Below, piece after piece: positions 1-6,725 of a DNA stretch of 9,113 nt; the stretch's first letter is position 1, and every line of letters starts with the position of its first letter. The translations under genes and the position numbers were made by a program. Source of the DNA: an uncultured Burkholderiales bacterium (GTDB taxonomy: Bacteria; Pseudomonadota; Gammaproteobacteria; Burkholderiales; Burkholderiaceae_E). The stretch lies in assembly GCA_903923345.1 (NCBI GenBank), contig CAIXXI010000364.1:1-9113 (forward strand), in the 5' to 3' direction. Under the pieces are notes generated by a model. That model was not told the DNA's origin. It worked only from the letters and a program-made list of their open reading frames with translations, and searched no databases.

Positions 1-958
1 GCTCGAAGAGCACAAAGGCCACCAGCACCAGCCCGTAGATCACCGCCTGCAAGCCTGCGGCACCGCCGATCGCCTCGGGCAGGTAGTCTTTGCCCAGTGC
101 AATGAGCTGGGGCATGGTGATCAGGAAGATCGCACCCAGAAATGCGCCATGAACAAAGCCAAGACCGCCCACGACGACCAGCAGGAGCAGGTCAATTGAC
201 TGGATGAGGCTGAACTGGTCGGGCGAGATGAACCGCATCTTGTGTGCGTACAGGGCGCCGGCCACACCGGCCATCGCGGCTGAAATCGCAAAGGCAAGGC
301 CTTTGTACCAGGCAAGGTTGATACCCATGCTCTGCGCCGAGATTTCGGAGTCCCGGATCGCAACGAATGCGCGGCCCGTCGGTGCACGCAGGAGGTTCAG
401 CACGAGCAGCGTCACACCGATGCACAGGGCCAGACACAGGTAGTAAAACGAGGTGTCGGTGTCGAGCTTGAATCCGAACAACTGGGGCGCACTGACGCTC
501 AGGCCGGCATTGCCGCCGGTCACATCCTCCCAGCGTGCAAACACTTCCTCGACGATGAAGCCAAAGGCCAGGGTGGCAATTCCCAGATAAATGCCCTTAA
601 CACGCAGTGCCGGAACGCTCACGATCACACCGACGGCTGCAGACAGCACGGTGCCGACTGCCAGCGCTACGAAGAACGGCACGCCATGGTTGGTGAGGTA
701 AGCCTGCGCGTAGGCCCCCACGCCCATGAAGGCTGCGTGGCCGATCGAGACTTGCCCGGTGTAGCCCGCGAGCAGCATCAGGCCCAGCCCGACGATCGAA
801 TAGATCAGTACGAAACTGAGTTGCGCGAGCCAGTATTCAGCCAGCAAAAACGGCGCGGCCAGCAGCACTGCAACCAGCAAGCCGTACCAGAACCGATGGC
901 CCTCATGCTTGGCCAGCGAAATGTCCTGCTCGTAGGCGGTCTTGAAGGTGAATCGCAT
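1..958 (-). CDS. livM: LivM-type branched-chain amino acid ABC transporter permease (3' end cut off)
   Basis: This is one of two inner-membrane permease subunits of an ABC importer of the HAAT (branched-chain amino acid/amide) family. I translated it by hand: 319 codons are open from the ATG at 956-958 to the left edge with no stop, so the C-terminus is missing. LivM proteins are usually about 320-360 residues, so little is lost. After a hydrophilic N-terminus (residues 1-22) come many hydrophobic segments. The LivM signature GYTGQVSIGHAAF lies at about 65-77. The conserved cytoplasmic loop that contacts the ATPases (RDSEISAQSMGI, about 202-213) is followed by a helix rich in Ala and Gly. The start lies 3 bases after the livH stop, with a weak GAAGG ribosome site (967-971) inside livH, so translational coupling is likely. 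The ATPase genes (livG, livF) would be expected further left, outside the window. Substrate is not certain, since this family also carries aromatic and other carboxylates. Confidence 0.93.
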   Translation of the reverse strand, partial: MRFTFKTAYEQDISLAKHEGHRFWYGLLVAVLLAAPFLLAEYWLAQLSFVLIYSIVGLGLMLLAGYTGQVSIGHAAFMGVGAYAQAYLTNHGVPFFVALAVGTVLSAAVGVIVSVPALRVKGIYLGIATLAFGFIVEEVFARWEDVTGGNAGLSVSAPQLFGFKLDTDTSFYYLCLALCIGVTLLVLNLLRAPTGRAFVAIRDSEISAQSMGINLAWYKGLAFAISAAMAGVAGALYAHKMRFISPDQFSLIQSIDLLLLVVVGGLGFVHGAFLGAIFLITMPQLIALGKDYLPEAIGGAAGLQAVIYGLVLVAFVLFE

Positions 959-961
959 CGA

Positions 962-1837
962 TCAGACCTTCTTGCGCAGTTTTTCGCCGAACAAACCATT
1001 CGGCTTGAACCACAGCATCAGCAACACGACGATGTAGGGCGCGATGTCCTTGAAGCCTGTGGGCAGATAAAAACCAGACAGGGACTCGACGATGCCGATG
1101 ATCAGCCCCCCCACGATTGCGCCGGGCAGGCTGCCAAAGCCACCGACCACAGCGGCCGGAAAGGCTTTCAGGCCGATGTATCCCATGTTCACATGCACGA
1201 AGGTGATCGGTGCAAGCAGCAATCCGGCCACGGCAGCCACCGCGGCAGCCAGCGCCCAGACCAGACCGTTGAGCTTCTGCACCGGAATGCCCATGTAGTA
1301 GGCGGCCAACTGGTTCTGCGATGACGCCTGCATGGCGATGCCCACCGTGGTGAAGCGAAACACCGCATAGAGCACGGCGCACAGCAAAGCGGTTGCGCCG
1401 ATGATGACCAGTTGTTCGACCGACAACAGCAAGCCTCCGGCCGACAGGACCTGATCCTTGAACGGGACGGGCAGGGTATGGGTTTCGGTGCCGATGCCGG
1501 GGATCATGGTGATCAGACCCCGAAGGATGTAAGCGATGCCGATGGTCAGCATCACAATGGTGAATTGCGGCTGGCCGAGAATTGGACGAATGACCAGGCG
1601 CTCGATGAACAGCCCGAACAGGCCCATCGCCACGATGGCACTCAGGATGGCCAGCCAGAACGGAAATCCGAGCATGGTCATCGCTGCAAGCCCAATGAAG
1701 CCGCCCAGCATCATCAGGTCGCCCTGTACGAAACTGACGGTTTCAGTCGCCTTGTAGATGAGTACGAAGCCCAGAGCGATCAGCCCGTAAATGCAACCTT
1801 GGGCGATCCCGCTGATGATCAGCTGGATGAACTGCAA
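962..1837 (-). CDS. livH: LivH-type branched-chain amino acid ABC transporter permease
   Basis: This is the second inner-membrane permease of the HAAT importer, 291 residues, the normal length for LivH. Family hallmarks are visible: an N-terminal segment ending LIALGFVLIYKATETVSFVQGD (about 19-40), the ATPase-contact loop with YYMGIPVQKLNGLVWALAA (about 180-198), and the C-terminal GLKAFPAAVVGGFGSLPGA (about 222-240). The chosen start is TTG at 1837. An AAGAGA ribosome site sits 5 bases upstream, and the next in-frame ATG would remove part of the first membrane segment. A poor sigma70-like pair (TAAATT at 1874-1879, TTGCTT at 1899-1904, 19-base spacer) lies upstream on this strand and is only suggestive. 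The gene is first of the pair, followed directly by livM, and divergent from the hydrolase gene. Function as an amino acid importer is the family default; an aromatic or aliphatic acid is possible given the neighbouring CoA-linked genes. Confidence 0.94.
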   Translation of the reverse strand: MQFIQLIISGIAQGCIYGLIALGFVLIYKATETVSFVQGDLMMLGGFIGLAAMTMLGFPFWLAILSAIVAMGLFGLFIERLVIRPILGQPQFTIVMLTIGIAYILRGLITMIPGIGTETHTLPVPFKDQVLSAGGLLLSVEQLVIIGATALLCAVLYAVFRFTTVGIAMQASSQNQLAAYYMGIPVQKLNGLVWALAAAVAAVAGLLLAPITFVHVNMGYIGLKAFPAAVVGGFGSLPGAIVGGLIIGIVESLSGFYLPTGFKDIAPYIVVLLMLWFKPNGLFGEKLRKKV

Positions 1838-1951
1838 GATGGTCTCTTGTAATGTGTTTTGACTGCTGGGCGGAATTTAGCACGGCAGATGGCCTCCGAA
1901 GCAAGTCCATTTTCAACCCGACCTCTCACCACAAAGCGGATCCAAGCTCCG
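1838..1951. promoter_or_regulatory. Divergent intergenic region between livH and the hydrolase gene
   Basis: These 114 bases separate two diverging starts and must hold promoters for livH (leftward) and probably the hydrolase (rightward). No convincing sigma70 promoter is visible in either direction. A TTGACT at 1859-1864 has no good -10 at the right distance for rightward transcription. The hydrolase frame stays open through this gap back to a TTG at 1859, with an ATG at 1889, so part of it could be translated if a longer form is used. I see no clear operator palindrome. Confidence 0.4.
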
Positions 1952-3475
1952 ATGAATGATTCAAAGCGCACGGAACAGTCGTCGTTCAGGCCGGGTTTGA
2001 TCTTCTGGCGCCTGCTTCGAGCAGCTATTGTTTTCGTGCTCGGTGCAGTGACAGTGATTGCACTGGGCGATGTCATGTACTCCAGCACGCTCGGTGAGTT
2101 GCGGCCCTGGCACACCGCTCGCCTCGAGCAGGAATTCGATGCTTCAAAGGCAGTCAAGGGGTACGACTTTTCGAGCTACCGCGAGCAGGAGACTCGGCTG
2201 TTCGATGAGGTTCGCAGCCTGTCTAAAGCGGGATTCGATGAAAGTCTGGATGCACCGGTGAGCCGCTTTTCAGCGGATGGCGGGCCGTATCGAAAGCGCG
2301 TGCCGGGCGACTGGAATCGCAGCTATGTGCTCAAGGCTCAGCCGCAGCGCGGCGTTGCGCTGCTGGTGCATGGACTGTCGGATTCACCGTATTCATTGCG
2401 TCCGATCGCACAGGTCTTGCACGATGCAGGGATCACCGTCTACGGATTGCGATTGCCCGGACACGGCACGATTCCGGCGGGTCTTGATTCGATCGAGTGG
2501 AAGGACTGGCTTGCGGCGGTGCAACTGAGCGTGGAGTCGATCAGGAAGGATCATCCTGACACCCCGTTCTGGTATGTCGGCTATTCCACTGGCGCAACCC
2601 TCGGCCTGAAGCACTCGGTGGATGCCATTGCGGCGGGGCGCAAGGATCTGCTGCCCAACAGGATGTTTCTGCTCTCACCTGCTCTGGGTGTCACGCCGCT
2701 TGCACCGCTTGCGAATCTGCAGCGCATCGTCAGCCGATGGGGCGTCGCGCAAAAGGCGCGCTGGAGCAACATCGATCTCGAACTCGATCCCTACAAGTAC
2801 GCGTCATTTGCCAAGAATGCCGGGGCGCAGATCGGTTGGCTGTGTCGCGCACTGGACCACGATTTGTCGCGCATGGCACGGGATGGTTCAATCGAGCAGT
2901 TGCCCCCGGTGACCACCTATCAGTCCCTGGTGGATGCGACTGTGCGGGTGCAGGATCTGGCGGGTGGCCTGTATGGCCGTCTGAAGCATCGGGGTGATGC
3001 AAACGACCGATCGGCAGAAAGCGAACTGGTGCTCTTTGACTTGAATCGAACTGCGGGTATCGAGCCGTTGCTGTCATTTTCGCCCAAGGCCGTCTCGGAT
3101 GCCTTTGCCAAAGCCCCACGCCGCGACTTTCGCCTGATCATGGTCGGCAATGTGGGGGGCGCCGATACGATCTCAGCCAGCGTGCTGGAGCGAGGCCAGA
3201 CGGAGGCGGTGGTCAAACCCTTGCCCTATACCTGGCCGGACGGTGTGTATTCCCTGTCGCACATGGCGGTGCCCTTTCCTCTGGACGATCCGATCTATGG
3301 TCTGAGAGCGCCGAAATTCCCGGACCGCTTGCCATCGCTTGGCCAGTTTGTGCTGCGTGGCGAACGCGGTGCCATTGCCATGGCACCTGCCGACCAGTTG
3401 CGAATGAAGTCCAATCCCTTCTTTGACCTGATGAAGGCCCATCTGCTGGAGTCGGTTGCACCGGTCAGGCCTTAG
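1952..3475 (+). CDS. Membrane-anchored alpha/beta hydrolase, lysophospholipase-like
   Basis: This is a predicted serine esterase or lipase of the alpha/beta-hydrolase fold, 507 residues from the ATG at 1952. One hydrophobic segment (about 17-39, flanked by Arg) probably anchors it in the inner membrane with the catalytic domain outside. The oxyanion-region HGLSDSPYSL is at about 140-149 and the nucleophile elbow GYSTG at about 210-214, making Ser212 the likely nucleophile. The catalytic His is probably His437 in SLSHMAVPFPLDDPIYG. A candidate acid is Asp328 in SLVDATV, but this is less certain. In-frame starts further upstream exist (ATG 1889, TTG 1859). I prefer 1952 because it places a short polar N-terminus before the anchor, with a weak GCGGA ribosome site at 1936-1940. 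The gene is monocistronic by layout: divergent from livH and convergent with the nuclease gene, 19 bases away. The fold is confident; substrate (lipid, short ester or other) is unknown. Confidence 0.85.
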   Translation: MNDSKRTEQSSFRPGLIFWRLLRAAIVFVLGAVTVIALGDVMYSSTLGELRPWHTARLEQEFDASKAVKGYDFSSYREQETRLFDEVRSLSKAGFDESLDAPVSRFSADGGPYRKRVPGDWNRSYVLKAQPQRGVALLVHGLSDSPYSLRPIAQVLHDAGITVYGLRLPGHGTIPAGLDSIEWKDWLAAVQLSVESIRKDHPDTPFWYVGYSTGATLGLKHSVDAIAAGRKDLLPNRMFLLSPALGVTPLAPLANLQRIVSRWGVAQKARWSNIDLELDPYKYASFAKNAGAQIGWLCRALDHDLSRMARDGSIEQLPPVTTYQSLVDATVRVQDLAGGLYGRLKHRGDANDRSAESELVLFDLNRTAGIEPLLSFSPKAVSDAFAKAPRRDFRLIMVGNVGGADTISASVLERGQTEAVVKPLPYTWPDGVYSLSHMAVPFPLDDPIYGLRAPKFPDRLPSLGQFVLRGERGAIAMAPADQLRMKSNPFFDLMKAHLLESVAPVRP

Positions 3476-3494
3476 TGCCTGCCAGGGCCAGGGT

Positions 3495-4847
3495 TCAGTG
3501 CGATTGCGGCTCGAAGCGATGCGCCGCCCTCGCGAGCGTGCGTTTCAACAGTTTGTAGACGTCGGGGTCGAAGGGCTGCAGCCCGTGCTCTGACACTTCA
3601 CACCACTGGTCAAAGCGGTGCTGTTCGGTGAGGCCCGACTCGGCGTCGTGCTCGGTGAGGGTCACCGGGCCGTCGAACGGCCAGGCTGGAAAGCGCATGG
3701 ACTGCATGGCCTCAAGCAGACGCTGATGATGGTCTGCGGCTGATTCAGTTCCCACGCACAGCCCGGCACAGCGCCTGACCTGGTGAGAAAAGCAGGCACC
3801 TTCACGGCTGGGCAGCCCCAGCGCGTGATCGCACAAGCGGTGCTCCCGACCCAGGGCGGACAACGCAGCACGGGCACTGGCTTTGCTGCCGAAGGGGCCA
3901 TAGAGCTCATGCAGCGCATGGCCCGCTTGTGCTTGGCTCAGACTCAGGAAACGCGGCGTCTTGCCGGGGGTTTCCGGGTTCAGAAAGCACAGGGTGTCGC
4001 GCTTGCGCAGCGCGATGTTATGCAGTGGTGCGAAGGCTTTGATGGCGCGCATTTCTCGAAGCAGGGCGCTGAACTCGCCGGCGCAAGGGCGGTGCTCGAT
4101 TGCATGGACTTCGCTTGCGAGCCGTGCGTCGTTGGCATTGCGGCTGTCTGCATAAAAGTGCGCCCGGACGCGCTCGCGAAGGTTCTTCGCCTTGCCGATG
4201 TACAGCGCCTGGCCTCCGGGGCCCATGAAGGTGTACACGCCAGGTGACTCGGGCAAGGCATCAAGCGAGGCCGGGGCCAGATTGGGCGGCGTGGCCGGTT
4301 GCTTCAACAACTCTCGGATGGCCGATTCAACCAAGCCGGGATCTTCTTCACGCCACAGGGTTTGCAGGAACTGGTGAATCAGACGTGCATCGCCCAATGC
4401 ACGATGACGGTCTGCGGCCTGCAGCCGATGACGGCTCACCAGGGCGTCGAGTCGGTGCGAACTGTGCTGTGGAAACAGCCTTCTGGACAACCTGACGGTG
4501 CACAGGACATCTGCGGTGAAGGACTGGCCGGCCCGACGGAATTCGGCCTTGATGAATCCGTAGTCAAAGCGGGCATTGTGGGCCACGAAGACGCGGCCCT
4601 GCAGCCGCGAGGCAATCTCGGGCAGCAGCGTCTCGAAGCGCGGTGCGCCCTTGACCATGGCCTGCGTGATACCAGTGAGCGATTGAATTTCCGGGGGGAT
4701 GAGGCGATCGGGGTTGACCAGCGAGGACCACTCCTCGACGAGCTGGTCGCCATCGACGAGGAGGATGCCGACCTCGGTGACGCGGTCATCGGAGGGGCTG
4801 ACGCCGCAGGTTTCGAGGTCGACGAAGGCGTAACGGCGTGGAGTCAT
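3495..4847 (-). CDS. DEDDh 3'-5' exonuclease fused to a GIY-YIG (UvrC/Cho-like) endonuclease
   Basis: This 450-residue two-domain nuclease joins a proofreading-type exonuclease to a UvrC-like incision domain. Residues 5-165 are a DnaQ/epsilon-like DEDDh domain: FVDLET (Asp10, Glu12), VAHNARFDYGF (Asp95) and HRALGDARL (His148, Asp153), so all five catalytic positions are present. Residues 200-278 are a GIY-YIG domain: PGVY at 202-205, YIGKAKNLRERV at 216-227 and the EFSALLREMRAIK helix at 258-270. Beyond it, Cys339, Cys352, Cys360 and Cys364 match the cysteine spacing of UvrC. The UvrB-binding, RNase-H-like and helix-hairpin-helix parts of UvrC are absent. This makes it Cho-like, a plausible DNA-repair nuclease making one incision and trimming an end. 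The ATG at 4847 has only a weak ribosome site, but the exonuclease motif begins a few residues in. It is the last of three minus-strand genes and is separated from the MFS gene by a hairpin. Its biological role is inferred, not known. Confidence 0.88.
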   Translation of the reverse strand: MTPRRYAFVDLETCGVSPSDDRVTEVGILLVDGDQLVEEWSSLVNPDRLIPPEIQSLTGITQAMVKGAPRFETLLPEIASRLQGRVFVAHNARFDYGFIKAEFRRAGQSFTADVLCTVRLSRRLFPQHSSHRLDALVSRHRLQAADRHRALGDARLIHQFLQTLWREEDPGLVESAIRELLKQPATPPNLAPASLDALPESPGVYTFMGPGGQALYIGKAKNLRERVRAHFYADSRNANDARLASEVHAIEHRPCAGEFSALLREMRAIKAFAPLHNIALRKRDTLCFLNPETPGKTPRFLSLSQAQAGHALHELYGPFGSKASARAALSALGREHRLCDHALGLPSREGACFSHQVRRCAGLCVGTESAADHHQRLLEAMQSMRFPAWPFDGPVTLTEHDAESGLTEQHRFDQWCEVSEHGLQPFDPDVYKLLKRTLARAAHRFEPQSH

Positions 4848-4865
4848 CCGCTGATGATCCAGACT

Positions 4866-4890
4866 GGCAGGCTCAGTGGGTGAGCCTGCT
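4866..4890 (-). terminator. Strong hairpin between MFS and nuclease genes, possible terminator or attenuator
   Basis: A perfect 9-base-pair stem (GCAGGCTCA at 4867-4875 with TGAGCCTGC at 4881-4889) closes on a 5-base loop, and a G-T pair at 4866/4890 can extend it. It sits 17 bases past the MFS stop and 19 bases before the nuclease start, reading leftward. There is no T-tract on either side in either direction, so it is not a textbook intrinsic terminator. It could end or weaken transcription with another factor, protect the upstream mRNA end, or limit read-through into the nuclease gene. Confidence 0.4.
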
Positions 4891-4906
4891 CAGGGCAGAA
4901 CCGAGA

Positions 4907-6127
4907 TCAGGCACCGGCTTGCGCTGTGGCTTGAGGCAGGCGCTCTTCGCGGATGGGCAGATGCACCAGCGCTGCGAAGACTGCCAGCATGATGTCGATG
5001 TACCAGATCCAATCGTATGAGCCGGTTGCCTGAAAGGCCACACCACCCAGCCATGCTCCCAGGAAGCCGCCGACCTGATGGCTGAGCATGACCAGACCGA
5101 AGAGCGTGGACATGTAGCGGGCACCGTGCAGTTTCGCGACCAGTCCGGCGGTGGGCGCCACGGTGGCGAGGTAGGTCAGGCCGATCACGATTGAAAAGAT
5201 CATCAGGACGGTCACGGTCTTGGGTGCCAGTACGAACAGCAGCACGGCCACGCCTCGTGTGGCATACAGCGCCGAGAGCATGTACTTCATGCGGTAGCGG
5301 CCGATCGCCCAGCCGGTGGCCAGCGTGCCAAGGATGTTGAACAGGCCGACGACCGCCAGCGACCAGGCGCCCACTTCGGGAGACAGCCCGCACGCAGCCA
5401 CGACGCCCGGCATGTGGGTGGCGATGAAGGCGACATGAAAACCGCACACGAAAAAACCGGCAGACAACAGCAGGTAGCTTCGATCGCGGGCTGCGCGCTC
5501 GATGGCTTCGCTCAACGTGCCCTCGGCTGCAGTGGGTGGCGCAATGGCACCGCCCGTCCTGAATGCTGCGGACAATGGCATGGCCAGCAAAGTGAGCAGG
5601 GACAGGCCCCACAGCGCAGCCATCCAGCCCATCCCGCTGATCATCGTCTGAGTGAGCGGAATGATCACGAATTGACCCATGGACCCGCCCGCACCCACGA
5701 TGCTGTTGGCCATGCCACGATGCGCGAGGTCGATGCGCTTGGTGACAGCACCCATCATCACCGACGGGCCGAGTGCGCCCGCACCGCCTGCGCTCAGGAT
5801 TCCGATGCTCAGAATCAGCATGGGCAGCGCGGTTGCAAACGGGATCAGCGCTGTGCCGATTGCGATCATGAGGCAGCCGGTCAGCATGACCCGGACACTG
5901 CCGTAGCGATCCGCAAAGCCGCCTGCGATCGGTTGCACGATGCCCCACCACAGCTGCCCGATGGCAAAGGCCAGGCTGATCGTGGCGATGCCCAACCCGG
6001 TCTGGGTGTTCAGCGTGCCCAGAAAAAGCGACAGCGATTGGCGGCTTCCAAGCGAAACAGCCATCAGCGCGCCTGCACACAGAACCATGGGCAGCCAGGA
6101 GGGCAGGGTGCTGCGGCGATCAGTCAT
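4907..6127 (-). CDS. Major facilitator superfamily transporter, monocarboxylate/oxalate-antiporter-like
   Basis: This is a 406-residue inner-membrane carrier of the major facilitator superfamily, with roughly twelve hydrophobic segments in two halves around a polar central loop (about 190-215). The MFS loop 2-3 signature GGFADRYGSVR lies at about 69-79. The overall type recalls carriers for small carboxylates (the oxalate:formate and monocarboxylate groups), but no residue that fixes a substrate is recognisable. I chose the ATG at 6127, which has a CAGGT sequence about 10 bases upstream. An in-frame TTG at 6145 would add six residues but has no ribosome site. The gene starts 42 bases after the VOC gene on the same strand, so they may be co-transcribed. 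That would link transport to CoA-thioester metabolism. It could import a carbon source or export a product; direction cannot be read from sequence. Confidence 0.87.
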   Translation of the reverse strand: MTDRRSTLPSWLPMVLCAGALMAVSLGSRQSLSLFLGTLNTQTGLGIATISLAFAIGQLWWGIVQPIAGGFADRYGSVRVMLTGCLMIAIGTALIPFATALPMLILSIGILSAGGAGALGPSVMMGAVTKRIDLAHRGMANSIVGAGGSMGQFVIIPLTQTMISGMGWMAALWGLSLLTLLAMPLSAAFRTGGAIAPPTAAEGTLSEAIERAARDRSYLLLSAGFFVCGFHVAFIATHMPGVVAACGLSPEVGAWSLAVVGLFNILGTLATGWAIGRYRMKYMLSALYATRGVAVLLFVLAPKTVTVLMIFSIVIGLTYLATVAPTAGLVAKLHGARYMSTLFGLVMLSHQVGGFLGAWLGGVAFQATGSYDWIWYIDIMLAVFAALVHLPIREERLPQATAQAGA

Positions 6128-6169
6128 GAATGCTTGTACCTGCAAGTATTGGCAGAGTGTAACAGCACC

Positions 6170-6637
6170 TCAAGGCTGATTCTGAAGCTTCAGGATTCGG
6201 TCGATGCGCTCCTCGACAGTGGCATCGCTGCCGCCTTTCCATTGCAGCACCTGCAACACCACGCCGGACGCGTCGCGGGGTCGCAGCACGACTTCGCTGC
6301 GATTGCTGAACTCGTCCCTCAAGGGGATCTTGTAGCCCTTGCCCTCAACTTCCTCGATGAATTCCGCGAGGTTGTCGACTTCCAGGCCCATGTGGTGCAG
6401 GCCTTCGCCATGTTTGTCGATGTGCTGGTTGATGAAGCCATCAGCTTCGAGCGACTGCACGAGCGACAGCACGTTCTCGCCGATCTGCATGTAGGCGACC
6501 TTGACCATGCCGGCCTTCTCTTTCAGGACTTCGGTGCGGATGTGCACGGCGTTGAGCAGTTTTTTGTATTGCTCGGTGGCCTGATCGCAGTCGCGCACTG
6601 CAATGGCCACATGGTCGATGCGCTTGATGCTCGCCAT
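6170..6637 (-). CDS. VOC-superfamily protein resembling methylmalonyl-CoA epimerase
   Basis: This 155-residue protein has two VOC (glyoxalase/epimerase) modules. It reads most like methylmalonyl-CoA epimerase: IDHVAIAVRD at 7-16, KVAYMQIGENVLSLVQSL at 46-63, HGEGLHHMGLEVDNL at 76-90 and SGVVLQVLQW at 124-133. His9 and His81 or His82 fit two metal ligands of that enzyme. The other two, normally Gln/Glu and Glu, align by eye with Ser58 and Gln129, so the metal site looks altered. A longer frame reaches 6727, but the ATG at 6637 is clearly the start: an AGGAGGAG ribosome site lies 7 bases upstream. The gene is divergent from a CoA-transferase gene and probably heads a unit with the MFS carrier. 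It may act on an acyl-CoA made by the neighbouring transferases. The superfamily is confident; epimerase activity is not. Confidence 0.85.
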   Translation of the reverse strand: MASIKRIDHVAIAVRDCDQATEQYKKLLNAVHIRTEVLKEKAGMVKVAYMQIGENVLSLVQSLEADGFINQHIDKHGEGLHHMGLEVDNLAEFIEEVEGKGYKIPLRDEFSNRSEVVLRPRDASGVVLQVLQWKGGSDATVEERIDRILKLQNQP

Positions 6638-6644
6638 TTTTTGA

Positions 6645-6652
6645 CTCCTCCT
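6645..6652 (-). promoter_or_regulatory. Strong ribosome binding site of the VOC gene
   Basis: AGGAGGAG on the minus strand sits 7 bases before the ATG at 6637. It decides the start, because the frame stays open a further 90 bases upstream, where no comparable site exists. Confidence 0.85.
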
Positions 6653-6714
6653 GAATGGGACTCCGCAGTATAGTCGTCGCACGTCGGTGCACCCGGAGGG
6701 CGATGCACCCGCAC
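6653..6714. promoter_or_regulatory. Divergent promoter region between the VOC and CoA-transferase genes
   Basis: The 88 bases between the two starts (6638-6725) should drive both genes. A good -10 box for the VOC gene, TATACT, lies at 6667-6672 on the minus strand, about 29 bases from its ATG. On the plus strand the overlapping TATAGT at 6669-6674 could serve the CoA-transferase. Neither has a good -35, which suggests activator dependence. TGCACCCG occurs twice in direct orientation (6688-6695 and 6704-6711, 16 bases apart), and the first overlaps the perfect palindrome GGTGCACC at 6686-6693. These are candidate regulator sites only. Confidence 0.4.
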
Positions 6715-6719
6715 AGGAG
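6715..6719 (+). promoter_or_regulatory. Ribosome binding site of the first CoA-transferase gene
   Basis: AGGAG lies 6 bases before the ATG at 6726. This supports 6726 over the in-frame ATG at 6687, which has no good site at the usual spacing and would add 13 residues unlike the family. Confidence 0.8.
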
Positions 6720-6725
6720 ACCCCC

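Noticed and set aside
686..1324. A 212-codon plus-strand frame over the liv genes
   Set aside because: It is antisense to livM and livH, both of which have strong family motifs, and has no domain or good ribosome site.
1859..1951. An N-terminal extension of the hydrolase starting at TTG 1859 or ATG 1889
   Set aside because: Neither start has a good ribosome site, and the extra residues are polar and low in family-like character; the ATG at 1952 places the anchor normally.
3466..3481. CAGGC/GCCTG hairpin around the hydrolase stop codon
   Set aside because: A 5-base-pair stem with a 6-base loop and no T-tract is expected by chance in DNA of this composition.
4890..6080. A 396-codon open frame on the minus strand overlapping the MFS gene in another frame
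   Set aside because: Its translation is Arg/His-rich with no recognisable motif, while the overlapping frame is a clear membrane carrier.
6131..6148. Imperfect inverted repeat (TGCTTG / CAAGTA) just upstream of the MFS start
   Set aside because: The arms are short with a mismatch, so it could be chance; no promoter is visible beside it.
5414..6673. A 419-codon open frame on the plus strand, antisense to the MFS and VOC genes
   Set aside because: It runs opposite two well-supported genes, is rich in His, Gln, Arg and Ala as expected for a shadow in GC-rich DNA, and shows no domain.
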